From Clostridiales bacterium (GTDB lineage Bacteria; Bacillota; Clostridia; TANB77; CAG-508), in contig DNVW01000012.1 in assembly GCA_003507395.1 (NCBI GenBank), positions 47,085-111,084 on the forward strand: a stretch of 64,000 nucleotides of DNA, in the 5' to 3' direction. A program made the translations under genes and the position numbers. Positions 15,882 to 24,296 of the stretch are shown piece by piece; the first letter of the stretch is position 1, and every line of letters starts with the position of its first letter. Below the pieces are notes generated by a model. It saw only the letters and a program-made list of their open reading frames with translations. It made no database searches and was not told the DNA's origin.

Positions 15882-17414
15882 TTATGTTAATTTTTTAAGT
15901 CTTGTTAAATATTCTATACATTCTTTCATTTTATCTTTTCCAAATGTTTTGTTTAAAAAGTCTATGTATGGATCTATTTCGTCTCTTATATATGAAATGT
16001 TTAATTGTTCAAATTTTCTTAATACTTTTCTTGCTAAGAAGTAGTCTACACCTTCTATTTCGTCTCCTCCACATCCTACAAATACTGGCACAAATTTTTT
16101 CATTTGTGCAACAATACGGTTACCAAAAGCTATTCTAAAATGTTGTATAACGTAGTTATCCATTATTTCTATTTTATCTAATGTATCTTTGCTTACTGCA
16201 TTATCTATCATAGCTTTTGCAAATAATTGGTCTAAGTATGTATAGTTTACATCCATTGGATCTGTATCTATTGGATCAAATGGTTGTCCTTTATCATTTA
16301 TATCTATAGGCATCGCTCTATCGTAAACCTTATCTGTTACCATAAATGTAGAATCATCATTGTTAATTGTTCCTATATACCATAAGTTTGGTGGAATTTG
16401 TAGTTTTCCTCCTTTTAATTTTTTAGGGTCACTTTTCCAACTATTTGGAACAAGCTCTACTATCCATTCGTCTTTGTTTGGCATTTCTAGGATAGATAAC
16501 ATCTCGGCGAAATAATATTCAACACGTGAAATGTTCATTTCATCTAGGATTATTGTATATATATCATTTGTATATCCTGCCATATACATTTCTTTTAGAA
16601 CTTCAGTTTCATTGAATTTTTTAGTGAACTCGTTGAAATACCCAAAAAGCTCTGTTCTATCTCTCCATGATGGTTGTACAGAAGCTACACATGAGTCATG
16701 TTTTAAGAATTTTCCCCAAGCATATGCTAAAGAAGTTTTACCAGTACCAGAGATACCTTGTAAAATAACTAATTTTGTAGAAGCTAATGAAGATATGAAT
16801 AGCCTCATCATATGTGATGTATAATATAGCTTTAATCTTGATGCTGCAAAATTTCTGAATGCTTCACAAAATTCTGGTAATGTAAATGAATTTCCATAGT
16901 CTTTAATTTTATAATTAGCAAATTGTTCATCTATTTCATTAAGTTTTGCAAATCTAATTCCTTCATTAGCAAGCTCTTCTTCTGTTGGCTCTCCTCCTTC
17001 TGATATTTCCTCTACATTTGATTCAGTTGGTTTTAATCCTAATTGTGAAACCTTCATTGCTAATATTTCATCTTTTTCCTTCATTAGATTTACCACTTTT
17101 TTGTTTAAATTTGTAACTTCATCTAATAGTTCTTCTTGCTTAACAACTTTTGCTCTGAATTTTATATATTTTTTAATTAATAAAAATATTAAAGCAAATC
17201 CCATTCCAACGACTAAAATAACAGCAAGTACTGCAAGTACGACTAATAACCATTCTGCAATTGAAAAATCATTTTTGTAGTGTTCTATTATTTTAGCATA
17301 TCCTGGTATGTTAAATAACTGCCCTATTCCTTTTCCAATTCCACTTACTATTGTTATTAATCCTGCAAAAAATTGTGCTAAAAATTCATATAAAAATCTT
17401 GTATATGTTCCCAT
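15882..17414 (-). CDS. Membrane-anchored McrB-like AAA+ ATPase
   Basis: This 510-aa protein has an N-terminal hydrophobic region (about 10-30 and 52-85) and a coiled coil (about 90-120). An AAA_5-type ATPase domain follows, with Walker A GISGTGKTSLAY near residue 218, Walker B TIILDEMN near 291 and a sensor segment GTINNDDSTF near 350. Motifs such as SWRDRTELFGYFNEF and the IxRVEYYFAEML helix are those of McrB and related AAA+ motors. McrB proper is soluble and acts with McrC on DNA. The membrane anchor and the setting among signal peptidases suggest a different job here, probably ATP-driven work at the membrane. That job is unknown. Confidence 0.75.
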   Translation of the reverse strand: MGTYTRFLYEFLAQFFAGLITIVSGIGKGIGQLFNIPGYAKIIEHYKNDFSIAEWLLVVLAVLAVILVVGMGFALIFLLIKKYIKFRAKVVKQEELLDEVTNLNKKVVNLMKEKDEILAMKVSQLGLKPTESNVEEISEGGEPTEEELANEGIRFAKLNEIDEQFANYKIKDYGNSFTLPEFCEAFRNFAASRLKLYYTSHMMRLFISSLASTKLVILQGISGTGKTSLAYAWGKFLKHDSCVASVQPSWRDRTELFGYFNEFTKKFNETEVLKEMYMAGYTNDIYTIILDEMNISRVEYYFAEMLSILEMPNKDEWIVELVPNSWKSDPKKLKGGKLQIPPNLWYIGTINNDDSTFMVTDKVYDRAMPIDINDKGQPFDPIDTDPMDVNYTYLDQLFAKAMIDNAVSKDTLDKIEIMDNYVIQHFRIAFGNRIVAQMKKFVPVFVGCGGDEIEGVDYFLARKVLRKFEQLNISYIRDEIDPYIDFLNKTFGKDKMKECIEYLTRLKKLT

Positions 17415-17434
17415 TTTTTATTTCATTCCTTTAT

Positions 17435-18424
17435 CTATATTTCTATTATGTTCTGCAATGTTTTTTTCCTAATTATTTCATCATAATAAGGAGCATCTTT
17501 ATTTATTAAAATATATTTAAACATTTTAAGTTTTTCCAATTCTGCTCTATCTGTATCTATTGTTTCATCTGCTAAAAGTGCTATTCTGTATCCACTTCTA
17601 AGAAGTTCATATGCTTCTTCTCTATATTTTAAGAAAGTTTCATGCTTTATTTTTAAACTTAATTTATCCTGTATTGCTGAATTATCTATTATGTTTAATA
17701 GTCTAAGTATTTTTTGTTTTTTTTCAAATAAAGAATCTGCAAACTCTACAATATATTGTTTTTTGAAATTACCTTTTATTATGTCTTTTATTATTTGTGC
17801 ACTTATCATATTATATTCTACAAATAGCTTGTCTTCATTTGTTGTTCCAGTGTTAAAAGCTCTTTCTATAGCTGTAGAACTAAAGATTTCTGAAAATTTC
17901 ATATGATATTTTAAACTTACTCTTTGTACATCATTTATACTATTATAATCAGATAACTTTAAAGAGAACACCTTACTATCAAATTTCTCTAAAAATTCTT
18001 CTTTTTTATTTATATCATCTTCAATAAAGTCTTTAAGTACTTTCCTAAATTTTTCATCTTCTTTTTTTAGAATTTTTACTCTCAATCTACATATACTTTT
18101 TACTAAGTCATTTATTGTTTTATATGGTGTTACTTTGTCTATGTATAAAACATATATAAAAAACATTTCCATATCTTCTATAAGCTTTTGTTTAGTTTTG
18201 TTATCTACTATTAGCCTTTTTTTCTTTTCCTTTAAGCTTTCTAATATTTCTCTTCTTAAAGTTTTGTGGTTTCCTCTTTCATTTACATTATAGTACCTAA
18301 CATCTATATATGTTTTTATGTAGCTATCACATATTTGTTTATTAAATTTTCTTTCAAACACTAACTTCATATATTGGGTTATGCCCTCTTGTGTCATTTT
18401 TATGTATTCACTCATTACACTCAT
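17435..18424 (-). CDS. Hypothetical helical protein of the AAA+/SipW operon
   Basis: This 329-aa protein has no signal peptide or membrane helix and is rich in Lys, Glu and Ile, so it is predicted to be a cytoplasmic all-helical protein. No known domain is recognised. It lies 20 bases before the McrB-like ATPase gene and 36 bases after a membrane-anchored exported protein, with regular spacing, so it belongs to the nine-gene operon. Its C-terminal region (EAYELLRSGYRIALLADETI) does not resemble a known motif. It may be an adaptor for the ATPase; that is only inferred. Confidence 0.6.
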   Translation of the reverse strand: MSVMSEYIKMTQEGITQYMKLVFERKFNKQICDSYIKTYIDVRYYNVNERGNHKTLRREILESLKEKKKRLIVDNKTKQKLIEDMEMFFIYVLYIDKVTPYKTINDLVKSICRLRVKILKKEDEKFRKVLKDFIEDDINKKEEFLEKFDSKVFSLKLSDYNSINDVQRVSLKYHMKFSEIFSSTAIERAFNTGTTNEDKLFVEYNMISAQIIKDIIKGNFKKQYIVEFADSLFEKKQKILRLLNIIDNSAIQDKLSLKIKHETFLKYREEAYELLRSGYRIALLADETIDTDRAELEKLKMFKYILINKDAPYYDEIIRKKTLQNIIEI

Positions 18425-18460
18425 ATATAAATTTCTCCTTTAAAGTTTTAACCAACTTTT

Positions 18461-19402
18461 TTACCAATCCAACAATTCTACTTCTATGACTGAAGTATTA
18501 TTTACTATTGGATATGTGTAATCCTGTGTTGAATCTGCTTTGTAAAATCTAACTCTGGCACTTGATTCTGCTCCAACACCAACTTTATAACTTACTACAT
18601 ATTCTGTTGTTCCTTGTGTTTCTGTTCCCATGCTAAATAGTTCTACTGTTGTATTTGCCATATCTAGTGAAAGTATTTGTGGATCATAGTCAAATCTTAC
18701 AATTTTAGTTGGTACACAATTTTCTCTTTCTTCAGCAGTTAATTCATAATACGTATATATATTAATTCTATCTCCAACTGAGTATGGACCAAATGCGGTT
18801 TGTACCAAATAGTAATTAGTTGTATTAGTTATAATTAAATCACAATATATTTGTCCCACTGAGTCTTCTATTTTATATGTATATGCACTATCTCCAACTA
18901 CTAATATAAATTTTGCCATAATGCTTTTTTGATATGGAGATGATGATGTAGCAGTAATATTTACTTCTGCCACATCTCCCGTACTTAAAGATGTGTTTGG
19001 GGTTATCTGTAGTGTAATATAATCTTCATTGCTTGTAGCATATATTATACCAGTAGTTTTATTTAATTGACATGTTATATTGCTAGAGCAACTATAAGTT
19101 ATACTATAGTTTATATCATATGTTGCCTTTTCTAACGAGTTTTTGGCTGTACTTAGCTTAATTGGTATTGTATAAGTATTTACTCCTGTCCACTGTTCTA
19201 TTCTGTATGTTGGATTATTTTCCTTTAGCTTATCACTATAAAAGTAAAATTCTTGTGCTCTAGTATAAAAATCATTCGCATAGTTCATTACATATCTAGC
19301 TAATATAGAAACAAGAGATAATCCAAATATAACTAGCACAGACAAAACCAAAATTTGTTTTCTTGTATATTTATAAAATGTGCTATTTTTTTTCTTCTTC
19401 AT
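18461..19402 (-). CDS. Membrane-anchored exported protein of the operon
   Basis: This 313-aa protein has a basic start (MKKKKNSTFYKYTRKQ), one hydrophobic helix (about 18-38) and an ARYVMNYAND segment like the A(R/K)Y motif of its neighbours. A long Ser/Thr-rich beta domain lies outside. It has an isolated pair of cysteines in CSSNITC (about residue 105) that could form a disulphide. No sorting motif. It starts 16 bases after the 202-aa gene. Probably a surface or fibre component of the same system; function not known. Confidence 0.65.
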   Translation of the reverse strand: MKKKKNSTFYKYTRKQILVLSVLVIFGLSLVSILARYVMNYANDFYTRAQEFYFYSDKLKENNPTYRIEQWTGVNTYTIPIKLSTAKNSLEKATYDINYSITYSCSSNITCQLNKTTGIIYATSNEDYITLQITPNTSLSTGDVAEVNITATSSSPYQKSIMAKFILVVGDSAYTYKIEDSVGQIYCDLIITNTTNYYLVQTAFGPYSVGDRINIYTYYELTAEERENCVPTKIVRFDYDPQILSLDMANTTVELFSMGTETQGTTEYVVSYKVGVGAESSARVRFYKADSTQDYTYPIVNNTSVIEVELLDW

Positions 19403-19418
19403 CTCTTTCTCCTTTTGC

Positions 19419-20027
19419 TTAGATTTTTTGTTTTGAATCTAGCATTATTTCTATACTTTCTATCATGCTTTGATATTCTTGCTGTGATTTATATGTTTCT
19501 GGAAAATATACTAATAAGTAATATACATCAGTTTGCTCTGTACTATGTGTTAATGTTTGAGTAGCTGTTGTAAAGGTTTTAAAATAAGTACCATCTGTAT
19601 CTGCTAATGCTTCCCCTCCTATAAGTATATTAGTAGGATTTGTAGATGTTGGAGCTTGATTTTTATATAGAACATATTGTAATGGTATATTGGTTGTAGT
19701 TTTTATTGTAATATCATATTCTATAGTTGTTTGTGCTATTTTGTTATTTGAATCTGTATTAGTTACAGAAAATGTATATTGATATGGTTCAGACCTTGGA
19801 ACCATATTATCTAACTTAAAAGTCATAGTTTGGTGATCTTCTTGAAATACATATAGAGCTATATCTATATTTTTTGAAGCTACTGCTTCACTACGATATC
19901 TTGCTATAACATTTGTCAAAATAATACTACACATAACTATTAAACAAATTAAGAAAAATATAAATTTTATTGCTATTACCGTATTTCTACGGCTTTTCCT
20001 TCTTATTCTTTGAACCTTCTCCTTCAT
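19419..20027 (-). CDS. Membrane-anchored TasA-like exported protein
   Basis: This 202-aa protein has a strongly basic start (RIRRKSRRN), one hydrophobic helix (about 17-42), then IARYRSEAVASKNIDIALYV, the A(R/K)Y-S plus strand pattern seen at the start of TasA/camelysin-type domains. The outer domain is beta-rich. Its first 41 bases overlap the 3' end of the preceding signal peptidase gene in another frame, which implies translational coupling. It is likely a substrate of that peptidase. Function is inferred from resemblance and position. Confidence 0.65.
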   Translation of the reverse strand: MKEKVQRIRRKSRRNTVIAIKFIFFLICLIVMCSIILTNVIARYRSEAVASKNIDIALYVFQEDHQTMTFKLDNMVPRSEPYQYTFSVTNTDSNNKIAQTTIEYDITIKTTTNIPLQYVLYKNQAPTSTNPTNILIGGEALADTDGTYFKTFTTATQTLTHSTEQTDVYYLLVYFPETYKSQQEYQSMIESIEIMLDSKQKI

Positions 20028-20844
20028 TTTTTATTTTTTCCTCCGCATTTTTCACTGTTTTTTTAGGTTTGCTTGATGCGCTATTTGTTTTGCTTTTTGT
20101 AGTATTCTTTCTTGCTGTTTTTGTAGTATTTGTTTTGCTTTTTGTGGTTGTTTTACTACTCTTTGTTGTATTCTTATCTTCTGAATTTTTTATACTATTT
20201 TTTTCTTCTTTGTTTTCTGCCTTCACTACTTTTGTTTTTTTAGTTGGCTCCTTTGCCCCTATTTTTTCTGGTTTCTCATTACTTTCTATCTCTTCGTCTA
20301 TATATTCTTGTTCTTCTATTACTTTCTTAGTTTTTTTAACATCTTTTTCTTTATCATATGAAAAGAAAATCCAAAGCAATAATATTGAGATACTTGTTGG
20401 TATAAGCACCTTTGGAGTTAGTATTATTTCTTTCCACATTTTCACATCTGGTATAATTTTTACTACTTTTCCTATTATTTGTCCTCTGCTAATAGGGTCA
20501 TCTTGTGTATTATTAGCATCACCCTTTGTAATAATTTGGTCTCCATTTATTTTAATTATTCTATGTGTTACTAGCGTAGTATCCTGAGTAAATACCACTA
20601 TTTCATTTTCACTTAATGTTTCATTTGGCTCTATAAGTTTTACTAATATCACATCTCCAATTTCTATTGTATTAGACATACTCCCTGTTGCTACTTCAAA
20701 AGCCGAGTATCCTAGCATAGTTGTATATGTATTACCTTTTATATTTATTTGTATATGATTATATGCTATTATTAAGGCAATGGCTAATATTATAAATAGT
20801 ATAATATCAAATATCCATCTACATATTTTTTTTACTACTTTCAT
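19987..20844 (-). CDS. SipW/ER-type signal peptidase I with long K/T-rich tail
   Basis: This 285-aa protein starts with a membrane helix and then reads FEVATGSMSNTIEIGDVILV, carrying the catalytic Ser before Met. THRIIKING follows with the His base. KGDANNTQDDPISRGQIIGK gives the usual family ending. A second membrane helix near 135-155 is followed by about 120 residues of acidic and then Lys/Thr/Ser-rich low complexity (KSKTNTTKTARKN). Catalytic residues look intact, so it should be an active peptidase facing outward. The tail would be cytoplasmic. Second gene of the operon that begins near 21640. Confidence 0.82.
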   Translation of the reverse strand: MKVVKKICRWIFDIILFIILAIALIIAYNHIQINIKGNTYTTMLGYSAFEVATGSMSNTIEIGDVILVKLIEPNETLSENEIVVFTQDTTLVTHRIIKINGDQIITKGDANNTQDDPISRGQIIGKVVKIIPDVKMWKEIILTPKVLIPTSISILLLWIFFSYDKEKDVKKTKKVIEEQEYIDEEIESNEKPEKIGAKEPTKKTKVVKAENKEEKNSIKNSEDKNTTKSSKTTTKSKTNTTKTARKNTTKSKTNSASSKPKKTVKNAEEKIKNEGEGSKNKKEKP

Positions 20845-20863
20845 TTTTTATCCCAATCCTTTT

Positions 20864-21640
20864 TTATTGTTCTTTTGCTTTAGTAGTTCTTGATTTTGTA
20901 GTAGTTGCCTTTGTAGTTGTTGCTTTTGGTTTTGATGTTGAGGTTTTCTTAGCTGTATTTGATTTTTTTGTAGTTGTCGCTTTTGTAGTTGTTGCTTTTG
21001 TTGCTCTTGTTGTTTTTTTAGCAGTTGTTGTAGTTGTCTTTTTTGCAGGTTTTTTCTTCTCTACTACCACTTCTTCTACTTCCTCTTCATTCTCGTCTTC
21101 CTCTTCTTCCTCTTCTTCCTCTTCTTCATCTTTTGCTGCTCTTACATTTGCTATAAATTCCCATAATTCATATAAGAATGCTAATAATGATGGGAATACT
21201 ATTAATATTAAAAATCCCCATTTAGATTCTAGTATACTTAAAATTGTTCCCAATTTTCCTATTCTAGTTGAATTCTTCGTTGGTCCTATTGCTAAATCAC
21301 TTGGTATTTCTTTATTTTCTAATACATATGTTGTTTCTCCTGTCACAGCGCTAACTTGCTTATCTTTTAGTGTTTGAATATCTATTGTTGTTTTTCCTAG
21401 TTCTGATGTTGCATGGAAAAATATGTCTTCCCCAGGTTCTTGTTTTTGTGTTGTATCTACTAGCACTAAATCCCCTTTATTAAATCCCTTTTCTTTTAGA
21501 TTGTTTGTGTTAATTATTAACACAGTTGTAGAATCAAATTCTGAAACCTTGTATTGGTTAAATGATAATAAGCATATTGTTACTATTATTGCAATTAATG
21601 CATATAAAATGATAAGTGTGTTATAAATAATTTTCTTCAT
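20864..21640 (-). CDS. Signal-peptidase-like membrane protein lacking the catalytic Ser, K/T-rich tail
   Basis: This 258-aa protein has one N-terminal helix, an outer domain with KGFNKGDLVLVDTTQ (the GD-x-V-x-V strand of S26 peptidases), and LESKWGFLILIVFPSLLAFL as a second helix. A ten-residue Glu run leads into a Lys/Thr-rich tail. Where active enzymes have S-x-S-M it reads VLIINTNNL, and no THR or K-R base motif follows. It is therefore probably an inactive relative acting as scaffold or regulator. It is the first gene of the operon, behind a 17-spaced promoter. The peptidase relationship is inferred from layout and partial motifs. Confidence 0.6.
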   Translation of the reverse strand: MKKIIYNTLIILYALIAIIVTICLLSFNQYKVSEFDSTTVLIINTNNLKEKGFNKGDLVLVDTTQKQEPGEDIFFHATSELGKTTIDIQTLKDKQVSAVTGETTYVLENKEIPSDLAIGPTKNSTRIGKLGTILSILESKWGFLILIVFPSLLAFLYELWEFIANVRAAKDEEEEEEEEEEDENEEEVEEVVVEKKKPAKKTTTTTAKKTTRATKATTTKATTTKKSNTAKKTSTSKPKATTTKATTTKSRTTKAKEQ

Positions 21641-21674
21641 TTTTCTTCCTCCGTAAACTTTCTTTCTTCTTTAT

Positions 21675-21703
21675 AATATAACATAGTGGTTTTTTTTTAT
21701 CAA
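21675..21703 (-). promoter_or_regulatory. Promoter of the nine-gene AAA+/SipW operon
   Basis: TTGATA (21698-21703) and TATATT (21675-21680) with a 17-base spacer, upstream of the 258-aa gene. Confidence 0.6.
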
Positions 21704-21761
21704 TACATTTTTCGATTAAAATATCTAAAAAAAACTTTTGTATTTTTTCTGTAATAGCTTT

Positions 21762-21776
21762 GTAATATTTTTGTAA
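21762..21776 (-). promoter_or_regulatory. Shared upstream box TTACAAAAATATTAC
   Basis: Third copy of the element, identical to the one at 11836-11850, 58 bases upstream of the operon's -35. The offset differs from the other two copies by 11-13 bases, roughly one helical turn. Confidence 0.5.
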
Positions 21777-21816
21777 AACTGTATTGTTTTTTTCATATTT
21801 TTTGTTTAAAAGATTA

Positions 21817-21844
21817 TTGAAAAAAATTTTTATGATGATATAAT
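21817..21844 (+). promoter_or_regulatory. Sigma-A-like promoter of the 330-aa gene
   Basis: TTGAAA (21817-21822) and TATAAT (21839-21844) with a 16-base spacer. Confidence 0.6.
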
Positions 21845-21922
21845 TAAATTAAGGACTGTTAATTTTTAATTTCCTGTATTACATTTTATATACAAAACAA
21901 TATTGTTTTCTCGGAGGAACAG

Positions 21923-22915
21923 ATGATAAAATTAAATGATAATAAAACAAAATCCAATTTACTAAAACTTATAAATAAAGAAATTTCTTTTATAGACACT
22001 AGTTTGGCTTACCAAAGAAGTCTTAATAAAGAAGTTCTTTTATGTATGAATTTAATTACTCAAAACTCTGAAGTTATTGAAACTGCTATGGAGTTTAGTA
22101 AAAATTATGAGGCGTTAAATAATGTTATGTCTTTGCTAAAAAAATCCACTTTTAATATTGATACCTTAGAGGCTTTACTTAGTCAATTATATGAAATTAA
22201 AAATAATGAAAATAATACTACAATAACTAATAAAATATCTAAGTTTAACGAAAATTACTTAGATGTTATAGATGAAATAACAACAAATACTATGAAAATA
22301 GAATGTTTTCTAAAGGCTGACTTTCAAGAAGTTGAGAATCAAAATAAGGCTATTGCAGAATCTGCTAAAAAGGTAAAAGTCAGAACAAAAGAAGTTAACT
22401 TATTGCCTAATACTTTAATTATTTCAGAGATAGAAAATAGAGTTATCTTACCATATACTTTAAGTGATATTAAAAATATTTTAAAGGCGAGTCCTGCTAA
22501 ATACACTTCTGCTCAAGACGTTATTAATCAGCTATATACTATTCCATTAAAATATTATAAAAATTCTGCGATTTCGCGTTTTAGAGAAGCTTATAAACTT
22601 GTTAGAGAAAGAGATAAAGGCACATTACTTCAAGCTGTTGATTTAGCTACAGAATTATTCTTTAATTATAATTTGCATCCAGCTATTATAACTGCTTGTA
22701 AAAACTCAAATGAATTAGATGTATATTTATCTTGTTTGGAATATAATGAATTAGAGGATTTTACAAGTTTTAAAATAGTATTTCAAGGCTTGCCAGCCGT
22801 TTCTAAGAAGGCTTTTAAAAAAGGTCATAATTTTATGAATAAGCTTAGCCATATAGATTCAAATGCAACAGCACTTACAAATCAAAATTCAAATACAAAT
22901 ACAAATATAAATTAA
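21923..22915 (+). CDS. Hypothetical cytoplasmic helical protein
   Basis: This 330-aa protein has no signal or membrane helix and is mostly helical, with a coiled-coil-prone N-terminal half and an Asn/Thr-rich C-terminus (NQNSNTNTNIN). No domain is recognised. The ATG follows TCGGAGGA by 7 bases. It is divergent from the nine-gene operon, sharing the intergenic region 21641-21922, and has its own promoter and terminator. Its lysine-rich, helical make-up resembles the 522-aa protein at 32264, but I see no clear sequence match. Function unknown; a role in the island is inferred from location. Confidence 0.6.
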   Translation: MIKLNDNKTKSNLLKLINKEISFIDTSLAYQRSLNKEVLLCMNLITQNSEVIETAMEFSKNYEALNNVMSLLKKSTFNIDTLEALLSQLYEIKNNENNTTITNKISKFNENYLDVIDEITTNTMKIECFLKADFQEVENQNKAIAESAKKVKVRTKEVNLLPNTLIISEIENRVILPYTLSDIKNILKASPAKYTSAQDVINQLYTIPLKYYKNSAISRFREAYKLVRERDKGTLLQAVDLATELFFNYNLHPAIITACKNSNELDVYLSCLEYNELEDFTSFKIVFQGLPAVSKKAFKKGHNFMNKLSHIDSNATALTNQNSNTNTNIN

Positions 22916-22944
22916 AAAAATGTGAACAGCGTTCACATTTTTTT
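22914..22944. terminator. Bidirectional terminator
   Basis: TGTGAAC and GTTCACA arms with an AGC loop, an A run before and a T run after. It serves the 330-aa gene (plus) and the giant-protein operon (minus). Confidence 0.85.
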
Positions 22945-22983
22945 GCTATCTACAAGCACTTATTCAATAATTGGTAGCTAATT

Positions 22984-23565
22984 TTACTTTGCTCTCCTTA
23001 GCTGGTCTATTTTTTTATTTTTTCTTCTTTTTATGCTTTTCATTTTCATATCTCTATTAAATAAGAATAATAGTATAAGTATTATTACAATAAATATAGT
23101 TGTAACTTTTGATTCTAGTATTTTTATTACCAATCCTAATGATGGAATTCTTTTTACAAATTTTCCTTTTATCTGTTCATATTTTATTATTACATTATTA
23201 TTGTAATAATTGTTATCTCCCTTAGTTGTGTAATTCGATTTTTCTCCTAACCCTTGTATTTTAGTTATTCTTTGTACTTTTATTATTCCATTTTCATCAA
23301 ATATTATTATGTCTTCTAAATTCAAATCTTCTGGAGTACATTGCTTTGCTAATATTAAATCATTCGGCTTGATTGTTGGCAACATCGTTTTATCTTCTGC
23401 CACATATATTTTTGTTTCGCCTATTTGTAATTCTAATTTTTTATTAAATATGCCATATACTGTATTAATTACATTATATAAAATCATTAATATTAAGATT
23501 AATCCTAATATTTTTCTTGGCAATGCAAATATTATTTTTTTTACTTTATTTTCTCTTATCCTCAA
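22984..23565 (-). CDS. Signal-peptidase-I-like protein with substituted catalytic dyad
   Basis: This 193-aa protein has two membrane helices and a clear S26 layout: EDKTMLPTIKPNDLILAKQ, then IIKVQRITKI, then YTTKGDNN. The catalytic Ser before Met is replaced by Thr, and the His/Lys position reads VQR instead of THR. Both active residues of the ER/SipW type are thus changed, so the protein is probably inactive or unusual. Its start overlaps the end of the intact peptidase gene by 20 bases. The pairing of an active and an inactive homologue suggests a heteromeric complex. That is inference. Confidence 0.75.
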   Translation of the reverse strand: MRIRENKVKKIIFALPRKILGLILILMILYNVINTVYGIFNKKLELQIGETKIYVAEDKTMLPTIKPNDLILAKQCTPEDLNLEDIIIFDENGIIKVQRITKIQGLGEKSNYTTKGDNNYYNNNVIIKYEQIKGKFVKRIPSLGLVIKILESKVTTIFIVIILILLFLFNRDMKMKSIKRRKNKKIDQLRRAK

Positions 23566-24136
23566 TTTTTTTCTTTTCTCTCCTCATTTTTTTCTTTTCT
23601 TCTACTCTTCTAGTATTTATATATATAATCAATGCCAAGTTTAGTAATAATATAACATAAATTTTATCTTCTAGTAATAATATAATATTTCCTATACGTG
23701 GAATTTTAAATACTAGTGTACCAATTATCTGTTCATATGTTATTTCTTCTATATCATTTACTTCGTTATTATCCCCTTTAGTTACATATTTTTTCTCTTG
23801 GTCTGCATAATTTATTTCTACAATTCTGTGTGTTATTGTCTTTCCTTCTTGTTCAAATGTAACTATATCATCTACATTTATTTTACTTTTTTCTATTCCA
23901 CTAACAATTATTATATCTCCAACATTAATTGTTGGCTCCATACTATTTGTTGTAATTATATATGCCTTATATCCAAATATGGTTTTTGCATTTGTTTGGT
24001 TTAATGTAGATTTAGTTATAAGAAAAATATTATATAACAGTATTACTATAACAACAAATAATACATTTTTTATTATTTGTCTTCGTCTTTTATTTTTTTC
24101 ATTTCTTTTTTCTATTTGTTCAATATTATACTCCAT
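23546..24136 (-). CDS. SipW/ER-type signal peptidase I
   Basis: This 196-aa protein has an N-terminal charged segment, a helix (about 24-42), the catalytic motif IITTNSMEPTINVGDIIIV, the His motif THRIVEIN, YVTKGDNNEVND, and a second helix near 155-175, ending in a basic tail. All family residues are present. It lies downstream of the 2,642-aa surface protein gene, separated by 148 bases that include a repeat element. It probably processes that protein or other island products at the membrane. Confidence 0.88.
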   Translation of the reverse strand: MEYNIEQIEKRNEKNKRRRQIIKNVLFVVIVILLYNIFLITKSTLNQTNAKTIFGYKAYIITTNSMEPTINVGDIIIVSGIEKSKINVDDIVTFEQEGKTITHRIVEINYADQEKKYVTKGDNNEVNDIEEITYEQIIGTLVFKIPRIGNIILLLEDKIYVILLLNLALIIYINTRRVEEKKKMRREKKKIEDKRK

Positions 24137-24167
24137 TATATTCCTTTCTTCTGTGTATTGTGTATTT

Positions 24168-24296
24168 TGGGTCAGTTTTCTGCTGACCCTAAATTAACCT
24201 TATTATCCTGCCAAGCAGAACTGTCCCTTTTGACCCTTAAAGGGCTGTCCCCCAAGTGACAAATTGTCACAAAAAGGAACGTCCTTAAGTGACAAT
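24168..24296. repeat. Composite palindromic repeat, divergent REP-like element
   Basis: It begins with the hairpin GGGTCAG...CTGACCC (24169-24189). It then carries AGGGCTGTCCCCCAAGTGAC and GTGACA/TGTCAC palindromes with GGAACGTCC. The general style (GGGAC-GTCCC plus TGACA) resembles the REP-like elements elsewhere in this window but the sequence differs. It supplies the TAA stop (24285-24287) and last codons of the giant surface protein. Confidence 0.65.

Noticed and set aside
20040..21120. Plus-strand hydrophobic ORF opposite the K/T-rich tails
   Set aside because: The antisense of Lys/Thr/Glu repeats gives Phe/Val/Leu strings by composition; no start site.
23798..24259. Small plus-strand ORFs near the signal peptidase genes
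   Set aside because: Overlap with well-supported minus-strand peptidases and lack of binding sites.
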